Positions 23,958 to 34,898 of a DNA stretch of 64,000 nt are shown here, one piece after another. The stretch is taken from assembly GCA_023375785.1 (NCBI GenBank), contig SZWC01004829.1, positions 67,095 to 131,094 of the forward strand, written 5' to 3'. The notes under the pieces are model-generated. The model worked only from the letters and a program-made list of their open reading frames with translations, made no database searches and was not told where the DNA came from. The position numbers and the translations under genes were made by a program. How positions within the stretch are numbered: the stretch's first letter is position 1; every line of letters starts with the position of its first letter. The DNA is from Penium margaritaceum. Lineage: Eukaryota; Streptophyta; Zygnematophyceae; Desmidiales; Peniaceae.

Positions 23958-26270
23958 AGAAAGCTGAACAAGAGGTCTGACACACTATACATACTTCAAC
24001 GTTTACGTCAATAGTCCAGCGTGGCAGAGTACACTTGGCATTTTCATAAGATCATCACTGGCAGTGACCTCATCCCCGATGAACTGTGTTTCTTCTACAA
24101 CAACGGCCTCAAATGAGATTTTTGGTGAGCAATCACCATTTTTGGCATCCAAGACAACCTTTCACCTATGATCACAGCAGCTGAACTCATCGAAAACACC
24201 GAATACAACTCTCGAATGCATGAATCTACCAGTTGGCAACCCAAAGGCCAGAAGCCTTATCGTGACCAAGGGAAGTTGCAGTCAGCGCAAACCTTGTCTC
24301 CGATCAAGATTGACATCGTGGATCAACGCAATCAATGCATCTACTAGAATTATAAGAAGCCAGGTCATATCTCGGGCGACTGCTGAAAGTGGCAACAGCA
24401 AATCAAAAAGGGGTGGAAGGTGTAGAATAAAAGCGAAGCGTCTGAAAACAGCAAAGGGCAAGAGTAGACAGCAAGGCTCTTGTTTGGTTGGAAAGATCTA
24501 CACTGACCAATCGCTCATCTGAGCGGCTCACATCACCACATACGAGAATTCTTGAGATCGCAAAGTTTGACGAGAGGTACGAGGGCGATCAACCTGCGGT
24601 GCTCCTATGAGTTCAACCATAGGGAAGGTAAAAGTTGCAGAACGGTGTTGGCACTACTTACTGGAGGAGCTTCTTGTAATTTTGTGAGTAATGACATGGT
24701 TCGGAACCTGGGTTTGCCCATCAAACCGGAAATGTTTGAAGGAATAACCGTCAAAACAAGGATGTGGACCCGTTGACTTTGGAGACCACTCTGGATGAAA
24801 ATCAGAGATCCACACCATGGAACAGTCTGAAGGACTTGCCCAATGAGCAACCACAAAATATTACTCGGGTGTAATTTCTTGTACCTTCACAATCTGCACA
24901 TTGATGAGAGCAGCAGAGCAGTCTAGATCAGCATTAATGGCTAAAAAAAGACACCTATCTCTGGTTAAGAAACCCACGACGCATCAACCGTTACGGGAAA
25001 CAGCAGAGTTGGAGGAAGTAGAGGAAGCTGCGACAACTGCAAAACACCAGCCGATATCTTTAGACGTGGCCAAGAAACATACAAGGTACCGAGCCCAAGC
25101 GTAGCTAGTCCACATGGAAACAGAGGAAGCGAAGAAATTACAGCGGCTGAAGCGACACTAATGGCCTCGATACCTGACAAGTTCGCAACAGTACAGAGAG
25201 AGTTTGTGAAGCTCATTTTCCCCGATAAACTACCTTGAGAGCTACCCCCACAACAAAACATCGACCATCAAATAAACATGAAGCTAGGAAGCAGACCGAT
25301 AGTGAAGGGGACCTATTGGAGGAGTGATCAAGAGCTGACCGAACTCAAGAAGCAGCTGGACGCGATTCTTGGGCAGGAGTTCATCAGATCCTCCACGCCA
25401 CCCTACACAACATCTGTACCTTTCATGGAAAAGAAAACCAGAATGATACGGATGTGCGTGGACTACAGAGCATTGACAGTCATTACCATTAAAAACTGCT
25501 AACCCCCTCCCACGAGCAGGGAAACGTTTCCATCAAATCCGTGGGATCCAAATGTATAGCAAAATCAACCTGCACAACGATTATCATGAGATCCACGTTT
25601 CTGATGAGGAATTAAGAAGACAGCATTCCACACCAGAAGTGGGAACTTCGAGTTCACGGTCATGTCGTTCGAATCACAAATTCCTACGCAACATTCAAGG
25701 TGACGATGGACAATATTTCTTGCCTCTACCTCAACGACTTTGTTGTTGTATATCTCGACAACATCTTGGTGTACAGTCCCACCCTAGAGGAGCACAATGG
25801 ACATCTCTAAAAGGTTCTTGAGATTTTATATAGAGATATTTTTTTTGAAAAACTCTCAAACTATGAATCTGGTCATCCTTAGATCAAGTTTTTGGGTGAC
25901 ATCATTGGCAGCAGACGGATCACCATGGACCCAAGAAACATGGAAGCTGTCGCTAATTGGCCGACGTCCACAAGATTTTGGGACGTCCAGGTGTTTAAAG
26001 GTTTCTACAACTACTACTGAAAATTTGCAAAAGAGTACGGACGGGTTTCAACGCCTCTTTCCGATATCACCGGGAAAATCACCAAGTGGAATCGGGTGGG
26101 CAGCGAACAAGAAGCATTGAAATCTTCGAGAAATGCTCTACCCTCGGCGCCGGCCTTATAATTAGCGGTTCCATTTATGGACTACATCAAGGCCACCGAT
26201 GTGTCCGATTTTTCCATCGGAGCCGTTCTCCTCTGAGACAACGGTGGAGAACAAGCAGTTGCGTACATCA
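23958..26270 (+). pseudogene. gag-pol relic of element C, second part
   Basis: The gag of C resumes (HKIITGSDLIPDELCFFYNN near 24045-24105). A knuckle-like stretch with KKPGHI lies near 24350, protease near 24640-24880, RT about 25220-25990 ([29 protein letters not shown]) and the start of RNase H near 26160-26270 (ATDVSDFSIGAVLL). C homology then stops where the hAT region begins. Many breaks. Confidence 0.78.
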
Positions 26271-26482
26271 AGGTGAGTTGCCATCGCCTTTAGGGATCGT
26301 CCAACCAAATCCGTGTTTTTGGAGATGTCTATTGTGCTCCTCACTAGGATGTCATCAAATCCGTGTTTTTTTTCTTGTAACATTTTTCTCCACCATTTTC
26401 TGTCTTCATCGTAAACACATTCACAACTCTGTCCAACCCAGTGCACCAACACACCGACACACCACTACACCAATGATTGGCC

Positions 26483-26538
26483 GCACCACCGCACCTCTCC
26501 ACTAAGACGGGTGGCTTGGTGGAGAGTTGCGGTGGTGC
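26483..26538. repeat. Imperfect inverted repeat, 20-bp arms (19/20), 16-nt loop
   Basis: Arms GCACCACCGCACCTCTCCAC at 26483-26502 and GTGGAGAGTTGCGGTGGTGC at 26519-26538 pair except for one position. It lies between the transposase stop and the presumed left end of the hAT element and could be subterminal structure. Confidence 0.85.
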
Positions 26539-26901
26539 AGTGACCCACATTATTACCTCAACTGTATTGCAACACGTTGATAACAGCATTGTGTTGTCGC
26601 AGCGACAGACTATTGCACCCATGCTCATTGTCACCATCGTGCAAAGTCATTTCTACATGTACATTTCTGGATATATACAAAACTATTAAACACCATGGAC
26701 ATTGGTATTTTAAACATTACTTGAAGTTCCGTTTGAAACTGCATGAGCAATATCATTTGCTCCAGCATTTGACGAGAAATTTGCAACAGCATTTGAAACA
26801 ACATTTGAGCAGGTTTTTAAACATCAGCTGAATCAGCAAGCATCATTTTTGTGACAACAGTTAATCAACAAGGTGGCATTCCTACCTGACCGGGGATGCA
26901 T

Positions 26902-29900
26902 CTACAATGCAACCTCCATCACATCCTCATCCCCGCCCTCCTCCCCTACATCCTCCTCATCCTCGTTGTCCTCCTTGTCTCCCTTGTCCTCCTCCTCCTC
27001 GTTCACATACAAACTCAGTCCCTCCAACTCCTCACATGCCGCACCAACCAGCCCCTCCTCATGAGCTCTCTTCCTCAGGTCATTTATGCACATCTCCTCC
27101 TCTATGTACTCTGGTGCAACAACGTCATGGGGAGAGACAGGGAATTCAAGCGGTGACTGCTCGTTGATCCAACTCTTTATCGTGAGGAGATTCTCCACCG
27201 TCAAGTGCGCTAGCGAGTGCCTAAAATCGGTGATCACATGTCTGCCAAGTGAAAACAAATGCTCAGAAGGAGTGGAGGTCGCAGGCACCGCAAGCACATC
27301 CATTGCAGCAAGGAAGAAGGTAGGGAAATGTCTCTGAATCTTCTTTTCGTGTCGGAGCAACTTGCACTTCCCTGCTTTCCTTGGCAGTTTTTCCCACGAA
27401 TCCACCTCAACCTCCATTGATGACATCTCCTTCGTCTCTACATGTACCTCCGGCTCGTCAAACAGATCCCTGTGTGAGTCTGCCAAAGCCTCCTCCAGCA
27501 GCGCTTCATCCTCTATAGGTGGTGCAGGACGCGGACGAAGCTGACATGCGCCACTTGGGAGACTGGACCCTTGCTGTTGCTGACCACCCTGCTGCTGCCA
27601 AACCTGCAACTGTTCCACTGCTGCTCTCCATCCTGTTGCTGTCTACCCTGCTGCTGTCCACTTTGCTGCTGGTTTTGCTGGCTCTTCTGGCTTTGCTCGG
27701 TGCCCTGAGAACCCCGAGTGCCTGCAGTGGATGATGTAACATCTGCTGCTGCTGCATTCGTCGCTGCTGCATCTCTTGCTGCCGCTGCCTCCGCCGCTGC
27801 CTCCTCGTGCGCTTGTACCACCCTTTCATGGTAGGGACGCAACAACATCATCACCTTGCCATGCAAGTCTGCTGCTATGTGTAAGGCCATGAGCCTGTGC
27901 ATGTGCTCGTACCACTTGAGCCAGAAGCGGGGGTCTGCAGCAGTTGCAAGCAGGTGGCGGGGTGTGAGAAGCCGATATTACTTCTTCAGCTTGTCTTCCA
28001 CGTCCTTGATAACTTCCTTGATGTCCAGTAGGAGCTGCTCCTTGGCATCCAGCCTCCCCGTCGCTCCTCTCTTTTTGCTCTTGTCACGCCATGATTGCCT
28101 TCACCTGCCACGATGCTACCTTGTCCAACATCGACTCAAAAAACGGGATGACGAGGTTCAGGTTGGGATAGTATGAGCTGCTGATTTCGTTGGTGTACGA
28201 CTTGAATGGCTTGAGCACCATGATGAGGAGGGTAATGAGCCGCCACTCGTCGCGGCTTGGCTTCAGGAGCTCTCCCTCATTGCCATATCCATGAAGCCAC
28301 GCAAGAAGCAAGTCCTTGAGGATGAGGACGCGCTCCATCATGTCGAGGCTGGCATTCCACCATGTCTCTGTGTCGAGGTGGAGTGAGAGGTACTTCACGT
28401 TGGCTGCCGTTGCAGCGTTGATGAGAGACTGCTCCCTCGGGATGGAGCGAGTCACAAAGACCGCGACAACACTGGCCTCGTGCAGGATGGTCTCTACCCT
28501 CGGGTGGCCCAGCAGATCCTTCACCGCCACGTTCATGATGTGACCCAGGTAGCGGATGTGGCCCTCCGGCAAAAGGGACGACTCCGCACACGGGATGATG
28601 AAGTTGTTGATAATTGCGTCATTCCCTGACTCGTTGTTGACAGTTAGGTAGAACATTCTGTCAAACAGCCCCCACTGCTTCAGTGACACGACCAGCGTCA
28701 AAGCTGTTTTGTGCGTTGGGGCTGATGGGGAGAGCGGGGAAGGAGAGTGCAAGTGTCTTCACCTGCAAAACAACTTAACGCAATGCAACGCAAGTAATTT
28801 CAGATTGCAGCCTGAATAATGTTCTGGCAATTATGCACGGCAGCATGTACAGCAATGCACAACAATGCACAAATATGCACCGCGATGCGCGATAATGCAC
28901 AGCGATGTGCAGCATTATGCAGCAATGCACACAAGCTCTGCACACAAATTTTTTCCAGCACCCTGCACTGCACACAACTCTGACCAGCACCCGGGAAACA
29001 AAATCTGTCCACGAGTGCTGTGCAGCAATGTGCAACAATGCCCAGCGATGCGTAGCACTGCACTGCAATTTGCAGCATATTGCGGCAATGCGCAGCAATG
29101 CGCCAAGGCGCACAGGGATGTGTGGCGATGCACCAAAAAGCACAGCGATTCGCAGCAATGCACAGCAATGTCCAGCGGTGTACAGCGGCGCGCAGCAATG
29201 TGCGGCGATTCACAACAATGTGCAGCAATGTGCAGCACTGTGGAGCTCTGCGCAGCGATGCCCAGCGATGTGCAGAAGTACACAGCACTGCGCAGCACTG
29301 AGCTGCAACGCATAGCAGTGTGGAGCGATGTGCAACATTGCGCAGCAATAATCAACAATGTGCAGCGATGCGCATGGCTATGCACAGCAATGAGAAATGA
29401 TGCCCAGCGATGTGCAGCATTGTGCACGATGCCCAGCGATGCGCAGCATTGTGCACCATGCACAGCATTGTGCACCGACACGCAGCATTGTGTGGCAATG
29501 CGCAACGATGCGCCAAGGTGCACAGGGATGTGCGGAGATGCGCCAAAAAGCACAGTGATGCACAGTGATGCGCAGCAGAGCGCAGTAGCGTGCAGCAATG
29601 CTTGACGATTCGCAGTAATGCACGGCGATGTGCAGCACTGTGCATTACTACGCAGCGATGCACAGCGATGTCCAGCAATGCGCGGCAATTCGCAGCAATG
29701 TGCAGGTGTTGCGTGCACTTTTTGGGACACATCACCTGAAATTCAACGATCCAGTGTGCAGTCACACCGAGGTACTTCATGCAGTTCTCGCCCTTCCACC
29801 CATCTGTTGTGAAGTTGATGGCTGCCGTGACCTGTGCAAGCATCTTCCTGTTGCATTTGCGGAATGTTGTGGTGGCTATGAAAATTTGCCGACTGATGGT

Positions 29901-29990
29901 CATGCGACCAGGAAGGTCGCACGCCGGGTTCCCATGCCAGAAGGCGCGCTGTAGCCAGTTGCTCTCCAGCGAGCACTTCCCGATCCCCCC
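26902..29990 (-). pseudogene. hAT transposase gene, decayed or multi-exon
   Basis: Reading on the minus strand from the gap: 29990-29742 encodes the first catalytic region (FTTDGWKGENCMKYLGVTAH, with the hAT D and the following HW). A putative intron of repeats follows. 28757-28084 encodes the central domain (WGLFDRMFYLTVNNESGNDA; W-x3-D-K-F-x-TVDNAxxND in the family). About 28000-27900 carries ADPRFWLKWY, the family's LDPRFK motif. 27760-27550 is Q/A-rich. 27150-26980 is the C-terminal dimerisation domain (VPATSTPSEHLFSLGRHVIT, LTIKSWINEQ). The tail (26905-27000) is very acidic. The frame changes between the central domain and the ADPRF part and again before the dimerisation domain, and a TGA ends the central block at 28084, so it is a pseudogene unless these are unrecognised introns. 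The N-terminus (BED finger) would be in or beyond the gap. Confidence 0.85.
28770..29735 (-). repeat. Minisatellite of GCAGCGATG/TGCAGCAATG units, likely intron of the hAT gene
   Basis: About 0.95 kb consists almost wholly of 9- to 12-bp units such as CAGCGATGTGCAGCAATG with drift. On the minus strand it is bordered by CAG|GTGATG (donor-like, end of the HWIVEFQ exon near 29742) and by TTGTTTTGCAG (acceptor-like, ending at 28763). Taking that AG leaves a TGA in the frame that continues into the central domain; an AG six bases further in would avoid it. The array is open in several frames, which yields long His/Cys/Ala-rich readings that are artefacts of the repeat. Confidence 0.8.
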
Positions 29991-30004
29991 CCCCCCCCCC
30001 CCCC

Positions 30005-30099
30005 NNNNNNNNNNNNNNNNNNNNNNNNNNNNNNNNNNNNNNNNNNNNNNNNNNNNNNNNNNNNNNNNNNNNNNNNNNNNNNNNNNNNNNNNNNNNNNN
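30005..30099. other. Assembly gap (95 N) bordered by poly-C
   Basis: Ns are flanked by about 20 C on the left and 13 C on the right. Sequence continuity across it is not assured. Confidence 0.97.
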
Positions 30100-30231
30100 C
30101 CCCCCCCCCCCCTCCTCCATTTTTTGCCTCAAGATTCAGGGATCCCTGTTTGAGTCCATAAGTGGGATCCGGATCCGCGATTCCGGATCCAGAACCGGGT
30201 TCATGAATAGGATTTGCGGACCTTAGGATTT

Positions 30232-30460
30232 GATGTGCATCCTTACTTCCACATCAGCAAGCACAAGCACTATTGGGTTCCCGGTATGCAGTTCCTCGGC
30301 AGAGACGTCACACCTCCTCCTCCTATCCAAATGGGCGGGGAAACATAGTACGTGATTGAAGATATATTTCAACAAAGTATCCATTTGTCCCAAACACACG
30401 AATCGTCTTTTGCCCCACACCTTATGCCTTTGAACCACCTATGTTCCGCTCGGCGTAACA
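30232..30460 (+). pseudogene. 3' remnant of element C: integrase tail, chromodomain start, LTR end
   Basis: ISKHKHYW and QFLGRDVTPPPPIQM match the integrase tail of the related elements, YVIEDI starts the chromodomain, and from about 30381 the sequence matches the last 80 bp of the C-type LTR, ending CGGCGTAACA. Confidence 0.75.
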
Positions 30461-31119
30461 AAGTAGAATGCATAACTACACATGTACGCGTGTGACGCTC
30501 ATCCTCCCAAAGCCAGATCCCATGATGGGAGATTGGCGGTACAAAGTGGTGCATCGGTGAAAATGAATCAATCATGGATTACAGTAGATAGACTACTTAG
30601 AAGAGAATACCATATTGCACCTGCGAAAAACATTTTTTGAGAAGTTCAAACTGACCGTAATTCCGGTGAAAGACTCGAGAGTGAATGGTACATGGGCCAT
30701 TTTCTCGAGTCGATTATGGCGTTGCGCAAAGGCGCCCATTCCCGTTTAGCCCTTTGGCACTCCCCAACACCGCATAACGAGGAAAGGGAAATGGACCGAA
30801 AGACGAGGTACCCACCATGTCGAATTTTTTAGCTAGTGTGTCCGTACCTACTCGTTTTGGAACGGCATGCCCATGCCACTTTAATTTTGGCATCACGTAC
30901 CGAGCGTCCGGTAAAACAAAGAAAGCGTACACGAGTGCGGTGTTTTAGGACGGTATAGCACAAGGTGAAAATTTTGTGACAGCGTACCCATACACAAACT
31001 AGAGTCTTGTTCGCGCTCAGCTGAACACAGCCCTGCTACGGAACACCCATGACAAGTACGCCTCATTGTGTTATACTCATGCAAAAACAGGATTACCCCC
31101 TTCATGTAGTGCACGGCCG
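30461..31119. other. Unassigned spacer
   Basis: No gene recognised. The 9-bp arms GACTCGAGA / TCTCGAGTC near 30672-30711 are the only inverted repeat noticed. Confidence 0.45.
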
Positions 31120-31378
31120 GCGGTTTCCATCTAGTTGGCCAAACATTCCGTACAATCCGCTACATTGGTATCACATTGACGGGGTTCGAGTCCGATGTGC
31201 GGATGGCAAGGGCAGCTCACTCCTAGGCCTGGGGAGTTAAGCGCACTGCCGATGCCACATAGATCAAACAGGGGTCCCTCGCCTATGGGCGGTGGGACAG
31301 GATGGCTTGAGAGTCGGAGATCCTCAAGCACCGCGGTTTTTGCCTAGTTGGCCAAGGATTTTATCCAATCCGCTACAC
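31120..31378 (+). mobile_element. TRIM/SMART-like miniature LTR element, plus copy
   Basis: A unit of about 255 bp has direct terminal repeats of about 47 bp: 31120-31165 (CTAGTTGGCCAAAC ... CCGCTACA) and 31331-31376 (CTAGTTGGCCAAGG ... CCGCTACA). Right after the first repeat stands TGGTATCAC, which matches the first eight bases of the initiator tRNA-Met primer site TGGTATCAGAGC. Terminal direct repeats plus a primer site in under 300 bp is the SMART/TRIM layout. It has no coding capacity and would depend on enzymes of another LTR element. An alternative is a tRNA-related SINE because GGTTCGAGTCC (31183-31193) looks like a Pol III B box. Confidence 0.65.
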
Positions 31379-31977
31379 TTTAAGATGACCTTAGAATTGT
31401 ATACCACAAACATCTAAACGAAAGCGCAAATATATCCGAACTGCATGGTTTGCGACTCACCTAGACAAGAAGTGACAGGTTAAAATCACAACGAGAAATT
31501 GTGCATGTTTCGAATGCTGGTGCATCGAAAATGTCGACTTTGGATTGTCGTGCCCAGTTTATGCATAGCACCAAGCCACAGACGTACGAGGAGGCGCTAT
31601 CATTCAATTCCAGTTCCGCATACACTAATCTGACAGCCGAGTTATCGGTGATGCTATTATATAACAACCGTCTCTTTGTCCAAAAGGTCGACGACATTAG
31701 GTGGAGACTCGGCGTCAATACCCACGTTTCAACAAACAGCACCTAAAACAATTGCGATCGCGAGAAGCATCGTGCAAGATGTTTCTTGCAGCTACGATGC
31801 AAATTTCAAAAAGCTCGACGACATCGTGAAGTTGCGCTAGACGTCATACAACAAAAAACATGGTTGGGAATGCCAATCGTCAAATCTTATTGGCCTCTCA
31901 TGCCTCAAGTGATTTTGTGATTCGTCATTCTCTTTTGCTAAGGAACTCTTTTTTTCCCACAAGTGGTGACGTGCAAC
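31379..31977. other. Unassigned spacer with one short open frame
   Basis: An 81-residue frame (31501-31743, plus) has no recognised domain. Nothing else found. Confidence 0.4.
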
Positions 31978-32228
31978 GGTACTAGCGGAAAGCTTGACCG
32001 ACTAGGCCAAAACCGCGGTGATCAAGGGTCTCTGACCCTCAATCCATCCCGTCCAACCGCCCACAGGCCAGGGACCCGTTCAAGCCATGAGGAGAGGCCC
32101 ACCCGGGCTGCACACTCACCTAGGAGTGGACCTGCCTTCGGCGTCCATAGCGGGACTTAAACCCTGGCGCTCTGATACAAGTGCAGTGGTAACAGCGGAA
32201 TTCTCGGTCGACTGGGCCAAAACCGCGG
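31978..32228 (-). mobile_element. TRIM/SMART-like miniature LTR element, minus copy
   Basis: Same family as 31120-31378, inverted. The terminal direct repeats are 31978-32018 and 32187-32228 (both contain GGCCAAAACCGCGG on the plus strand). On the minus strand the first repeat is followed by TTGTATCAGAGC, 11 of 12 to the primer site. The two copies differ widely (about a third of positions by eye), so they are not a recent duplication. Confidence 0.7.
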
Positions 32229-32236
32229 TTTTGGCC
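32215..32236. repeat. Perfect 22-bp palindrome at a head-to-head junction
   Basis: GGCCAAAACCG joined to its complement CGGTTTTGGCC. It arises where the outer end of the minus-strand miniature element meets a plus-oriented terminal-repeat fragment. Confidence 0.95.
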
Positions 32237-32270
32237 TAGTGGGCCAACCTTCCTGTACGAATTCATTACA
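32223..32270 (+). repeat. Single terminal repeat of the miniature family
   Basis: CCGCGGTTTTGGCCTAGT to ATTCATTACA aligns with the terminal repeat at 31331-31376. It is a solo or truncated terminal repeat abutting the minus copy head to head. Confidence 0.7.
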
Positions 32271-32552
32271 TAACGTGTGTCGGAAACCCGTAGGCTTCTC
32301 TCAACAATTCTCCATTAATTGTTTTGACTGCCATCAACATAATCCTTTTTACCCTCACATGGACATCCGATGGAAACGCGCTCCCAAGGCAGGCCTCTCC
32401 GAACAACCAGAAAGCGCCAAGGCATCATACAGCTATGACTTCTTACGGAAGGTTGTCCGCGCCAAGAGGGGAGTCGAACTAGACACCTCTCACAAATTTA
32501 TCCTCAACAAAATTGTTACCTAAACACGTATGTTGGAACTCGATGAGGCTTG
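32271..32552. other. Spacer with no recognised feature
   Basis: A 94-residue frame crosses it but shows no domain. Confidence 0.4.
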
Positions 32553-32557
32553 TCCAA

Positions 32558-33072
32558 TGGTACATACCAGACGTATACAAGTCCCTAAACTCTCCGAGTG
32601 GGCATTTTTGTCATTACACAAATAGGCCACCGCACGTTGCGACCCTGATTTTTGCTTCGACAGTTGAGGGCACTTCAGCCAATTGCCCTCGGATGACTTT
32701 CAAGAAACATCGACAAAAGTTTCACGACTGTCCAGCCGACTTCTGGACGCATCGAGATTTGTCAATATTCATAAAGATGCATCTCGCATCTTCACCGTCG
32801 ATCTTCAAAGCCCCCTGATTCTTGAGAGGAGCTTCTCGACCTAACCACTCGCGTCACGACTCCACACGCGTCGCTCGACAATCGACCCAATGACTTCGAC
32901 TACGTCTCATTTGTATGTCGAGACTTGCATACATGTGTTCGATCATTTCGACACTTGTCATGGAAATACACTTACCGCTAATTATTAATTTCTCAAGTTT
33001 CCAAAATTCTCAAACCGTCTTCAGCCTCGCAACTCATACCTCCTCACCATCTACGCTTAGTTCAACATAACA
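32558..33072 (+). repeat. Solo LTR of the A/C/E/G gypsy family
   Basis: It begins TGGTACATACCAGACG and ends CATAACA, 515 bp, with the family signature. A perfect 5-bp target duplication TCCAA flanks it (32553-32557 and 33073-33077), and no primer site or interior follows. This is the expected product of LTR-LTR recombination within one insertion. Confidence 0.92.
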
Positions 33073-33077
33073 TCCAA

Positions 33078-34841
33078 GATCTGGACTTGTGCAATTTGTT
33101 GGGTTACGAAGTATCCCTATTGTTTTCCGTTCGACATCCACTTTTTAAAAACTGTTCTTCCCCTGTTTCCCGTACCACCTTGCCCACCTTTGGGAGCTCG
33201 ACCAAAATGAGAGACTCACCCCTCCAGTGTTCAAGGTGCGCAAAAACATGTTCTACACATTCAATCAAACAGAACCCGACAAGCAATGGCACATCCCACT
33301 TGGCGGATGTGCGAAGTTTGCAATCTGACGGCTTTTTTTTGTAGTTTGTCGCACATCTCAAGCCCTCGTTGGTGGCCCCGGCTGGGGCTGACTACACGCA
33401 ACGTGGAGGGTATTCCTTGATCCATGTTGATGTGGATCGAGCGAGACCGCCGATCCAGTGACAGGTCCATCTTGACCCTTCGAAAAATCGAGCGCGACAC
33501 AAGAAACCTGGACCATAATCGAGCCCGATCGGAAAATTGCCACAAAAGACATGAAAGTTAAACAGCTCGAATCAAAGCCACTAGTACAAGAAACGTTTCA
33601 ACCCCTAATACATAATACATACAGAGAACATAGATAGAGCATACATACATACACAAATACATTAAAAAACACACAATTACACATATAATCGCATATGATC
33701 CATGCCAAAGAATGCGTATCACACTAGAATAAAATTATTTTTTTCTTTTACATATGAGCAGCTTTTACACCGTCGTGTTTAAAAAAATGTACAGTTCAAA
33801 TGGTTTTCATTTCTTTGATCACCTAGCCAACATAAAATATCGAAAAAAATCAATGTTTAAAATTCATTTTCCTTTCCATCTCTTTTTTTTCTCAATTCAT
33901 TTTATATGTATTTAGATCTTACTTCGTAACCCATGCACGCGTGTAGCTTTGCACCCTTGTTCTTTTTTAAGTGAGCTGGATACGCCTTGTCCAAAATTCT
34001 AATACGGGTATGCCAGTTTGATAGCGCGCGCGGTTCGGATATCAGAGAAAGAAGTGCCTAGCGAAATGCAGGGCGCGGCTGGTAAACGCTGGAATCCATC
34101 GTTGAACGGAATCGGACAGTTCTCTGCATATTCTGTTGGAGGACTTTAATTGTCCACACATTTCACCCTGGCTATTTGTCATTCTCATCGCCGGTCAGGA
34201 GAACAGTGCAGGCGGTCAGGTCCGGGGTAACTTCTTCCCAATTGTGGACGAGCATCGAGCTTCCAACTATGAATGTTCGCACGTGATTGGTGGAATAGGG
34301 GATTGTTGGGAAGATTCTGTTCAGCCATTGGTGTGCCATGCGGGGCCCGCCAGGATCGCTCAACGAGGGAAGAAAGAAGTCATTCCGGACGGATCGACGT
34401 GGAGGGCCAAGCCACCCTACGTGGACCACTGTAAGGCTGAAACACCGCGGACAGGACCGACTGCCCATCGCTGGAATCCATCGTTGAGGACGCCCAACAA
34501 CGCATTCCAGCGTTTACCAGCCGTACCCGCAGTCTTGTCTGCCACTGCACTGAACATTTCAGCACCGCACAGTTCGTATGGGCCATGGAGCCTTTGCACC
34601 ACACCGAACCTCTCAATGAGTCATCACTGCAAGCATCCGAAATCGACTGCTGACAATGACAGGTCGAGATTTTGTCGGGTTTTCACTATTTGGCGAGATT
34701 CTTCCCCCGCGCCGCGCCTTGCTACGTCCACTGAAATCAGCAACCACTTGAAGCCACAGGCGTACGAATCAGTTGGAATGTGCAGATTGTGATTTCAACC
34801 AGAGGCGTTCGATGCCTTCTCGATGCCAATATCTGCGTCAA
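33078..34841. other. Unassigned region upstream of the dirigent-like locus
   Basis: 33590-33950 is AT-rich simple-looking DNA (ACATACATACATACAC). A 218-residue plus frame at 34136-34789 is the longest open stretch but has no recognised domain and a composition like translated non-coding DNA. GCTGGAATCCATCGTTGA occurs twice (34089, 34472). The last 195 bp (34647-34841) recur at 35442-35636 because of a contig overlap. Confidence 0.45.
34647..34841. repeat. Contig-overlap duplicate 1 (with 35442-35636)
   Basis: 195 bp are identical as far as I can read, each ending or starting at a single N (34842, 35441). It is an unmerged contig overlap, not a genomic repeat. Confidence 0.85.
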
Positions 34842-34859
34842 NTACTTGCTAAGTAGATG

Positions 34860-34898
34860 GATGGAAACGTGGTACTTGGCAAGTACCACGTTTCCATC
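34860..34898. repeat. Near-perfect inverted repeat in intron 4 (first assembled copy)
   Basis: Arms of 19 bp (GATGGAAACGTGGTACTTG and its complement) are separated by one G. In the inferred true order it lies between exons 4 and 5. The same hairpin is at 37338-37376 in the overlapping contig. Confidence 0.9.

Larger units (their letters stand above)
26271..30231 (-). mobile_element. hAT-family DNA transposon (ends approximate, contains an assembly gap)
   Basis: A minus-strand hAT transposase gene (26902-29990) lies where the C element sequence is interrupted. The outer limits are set only by where C homology stops and resumes; no terminal inverted repeat or 8-bp target duplication could be identified. 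The right side contains the 95-N gap at 30005-30099. At the left, AAATCCGTGTTTTT occurs twice (26308, 26350), and subterminal AGCATTTGA-type repeats lie at 26757-26815. Confidence 0.6.
16112..30460 (+). mobile_element. LTR retrotransposon C (Ty3/gypsy), interrupted by element D and a hAT transposon
   Basis: The 5' LTR and first part of gag lie at 16112-17548. The gag continues in register at 23958 after nested element D, then knuckle, protease, RT and RNase H run to about 26270. A hAT transposon and an assembly gap follow, and the integrase tail plus LTR end reappear at about 30232-30460. The LTR end at 30381-30460 matches the end of the C 5' LTR (GAACCACCTA, GTTCCGCTCGGC), so I assign it to the same element; that link crosses a gap and is an inference. 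Heavily broken, no target duplication found. Confidence 0.75.

Noticed and set aside
28800-29720. CRISPR-like array
   Set aside because: Units are 9-12 bp, contiguous and without unique spacers; the context is eukaryotic.
28865-29730. Long Cys/His/Ala-rich open frames on both strands (up to 271 residues)
   Set aside because: They follow from the short-unit array being open in several frames; no domain, and hAT coding exons lie outside.
31183-31193. tRNA gene or classic tRNA-derived SINE (B box GGTTCGAGTCC)
   Set aside because: No A box at a proper distance, no cloverleaf; terminal direct repeats plus a primer-site-like motif fit a miniature LTR element better.
34136-34792. 218-residue open frame as a gene
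   Set aside because: No domain, no splice or signal features, composition like non-coding DNA, and its end runs into an assembly duplicate.
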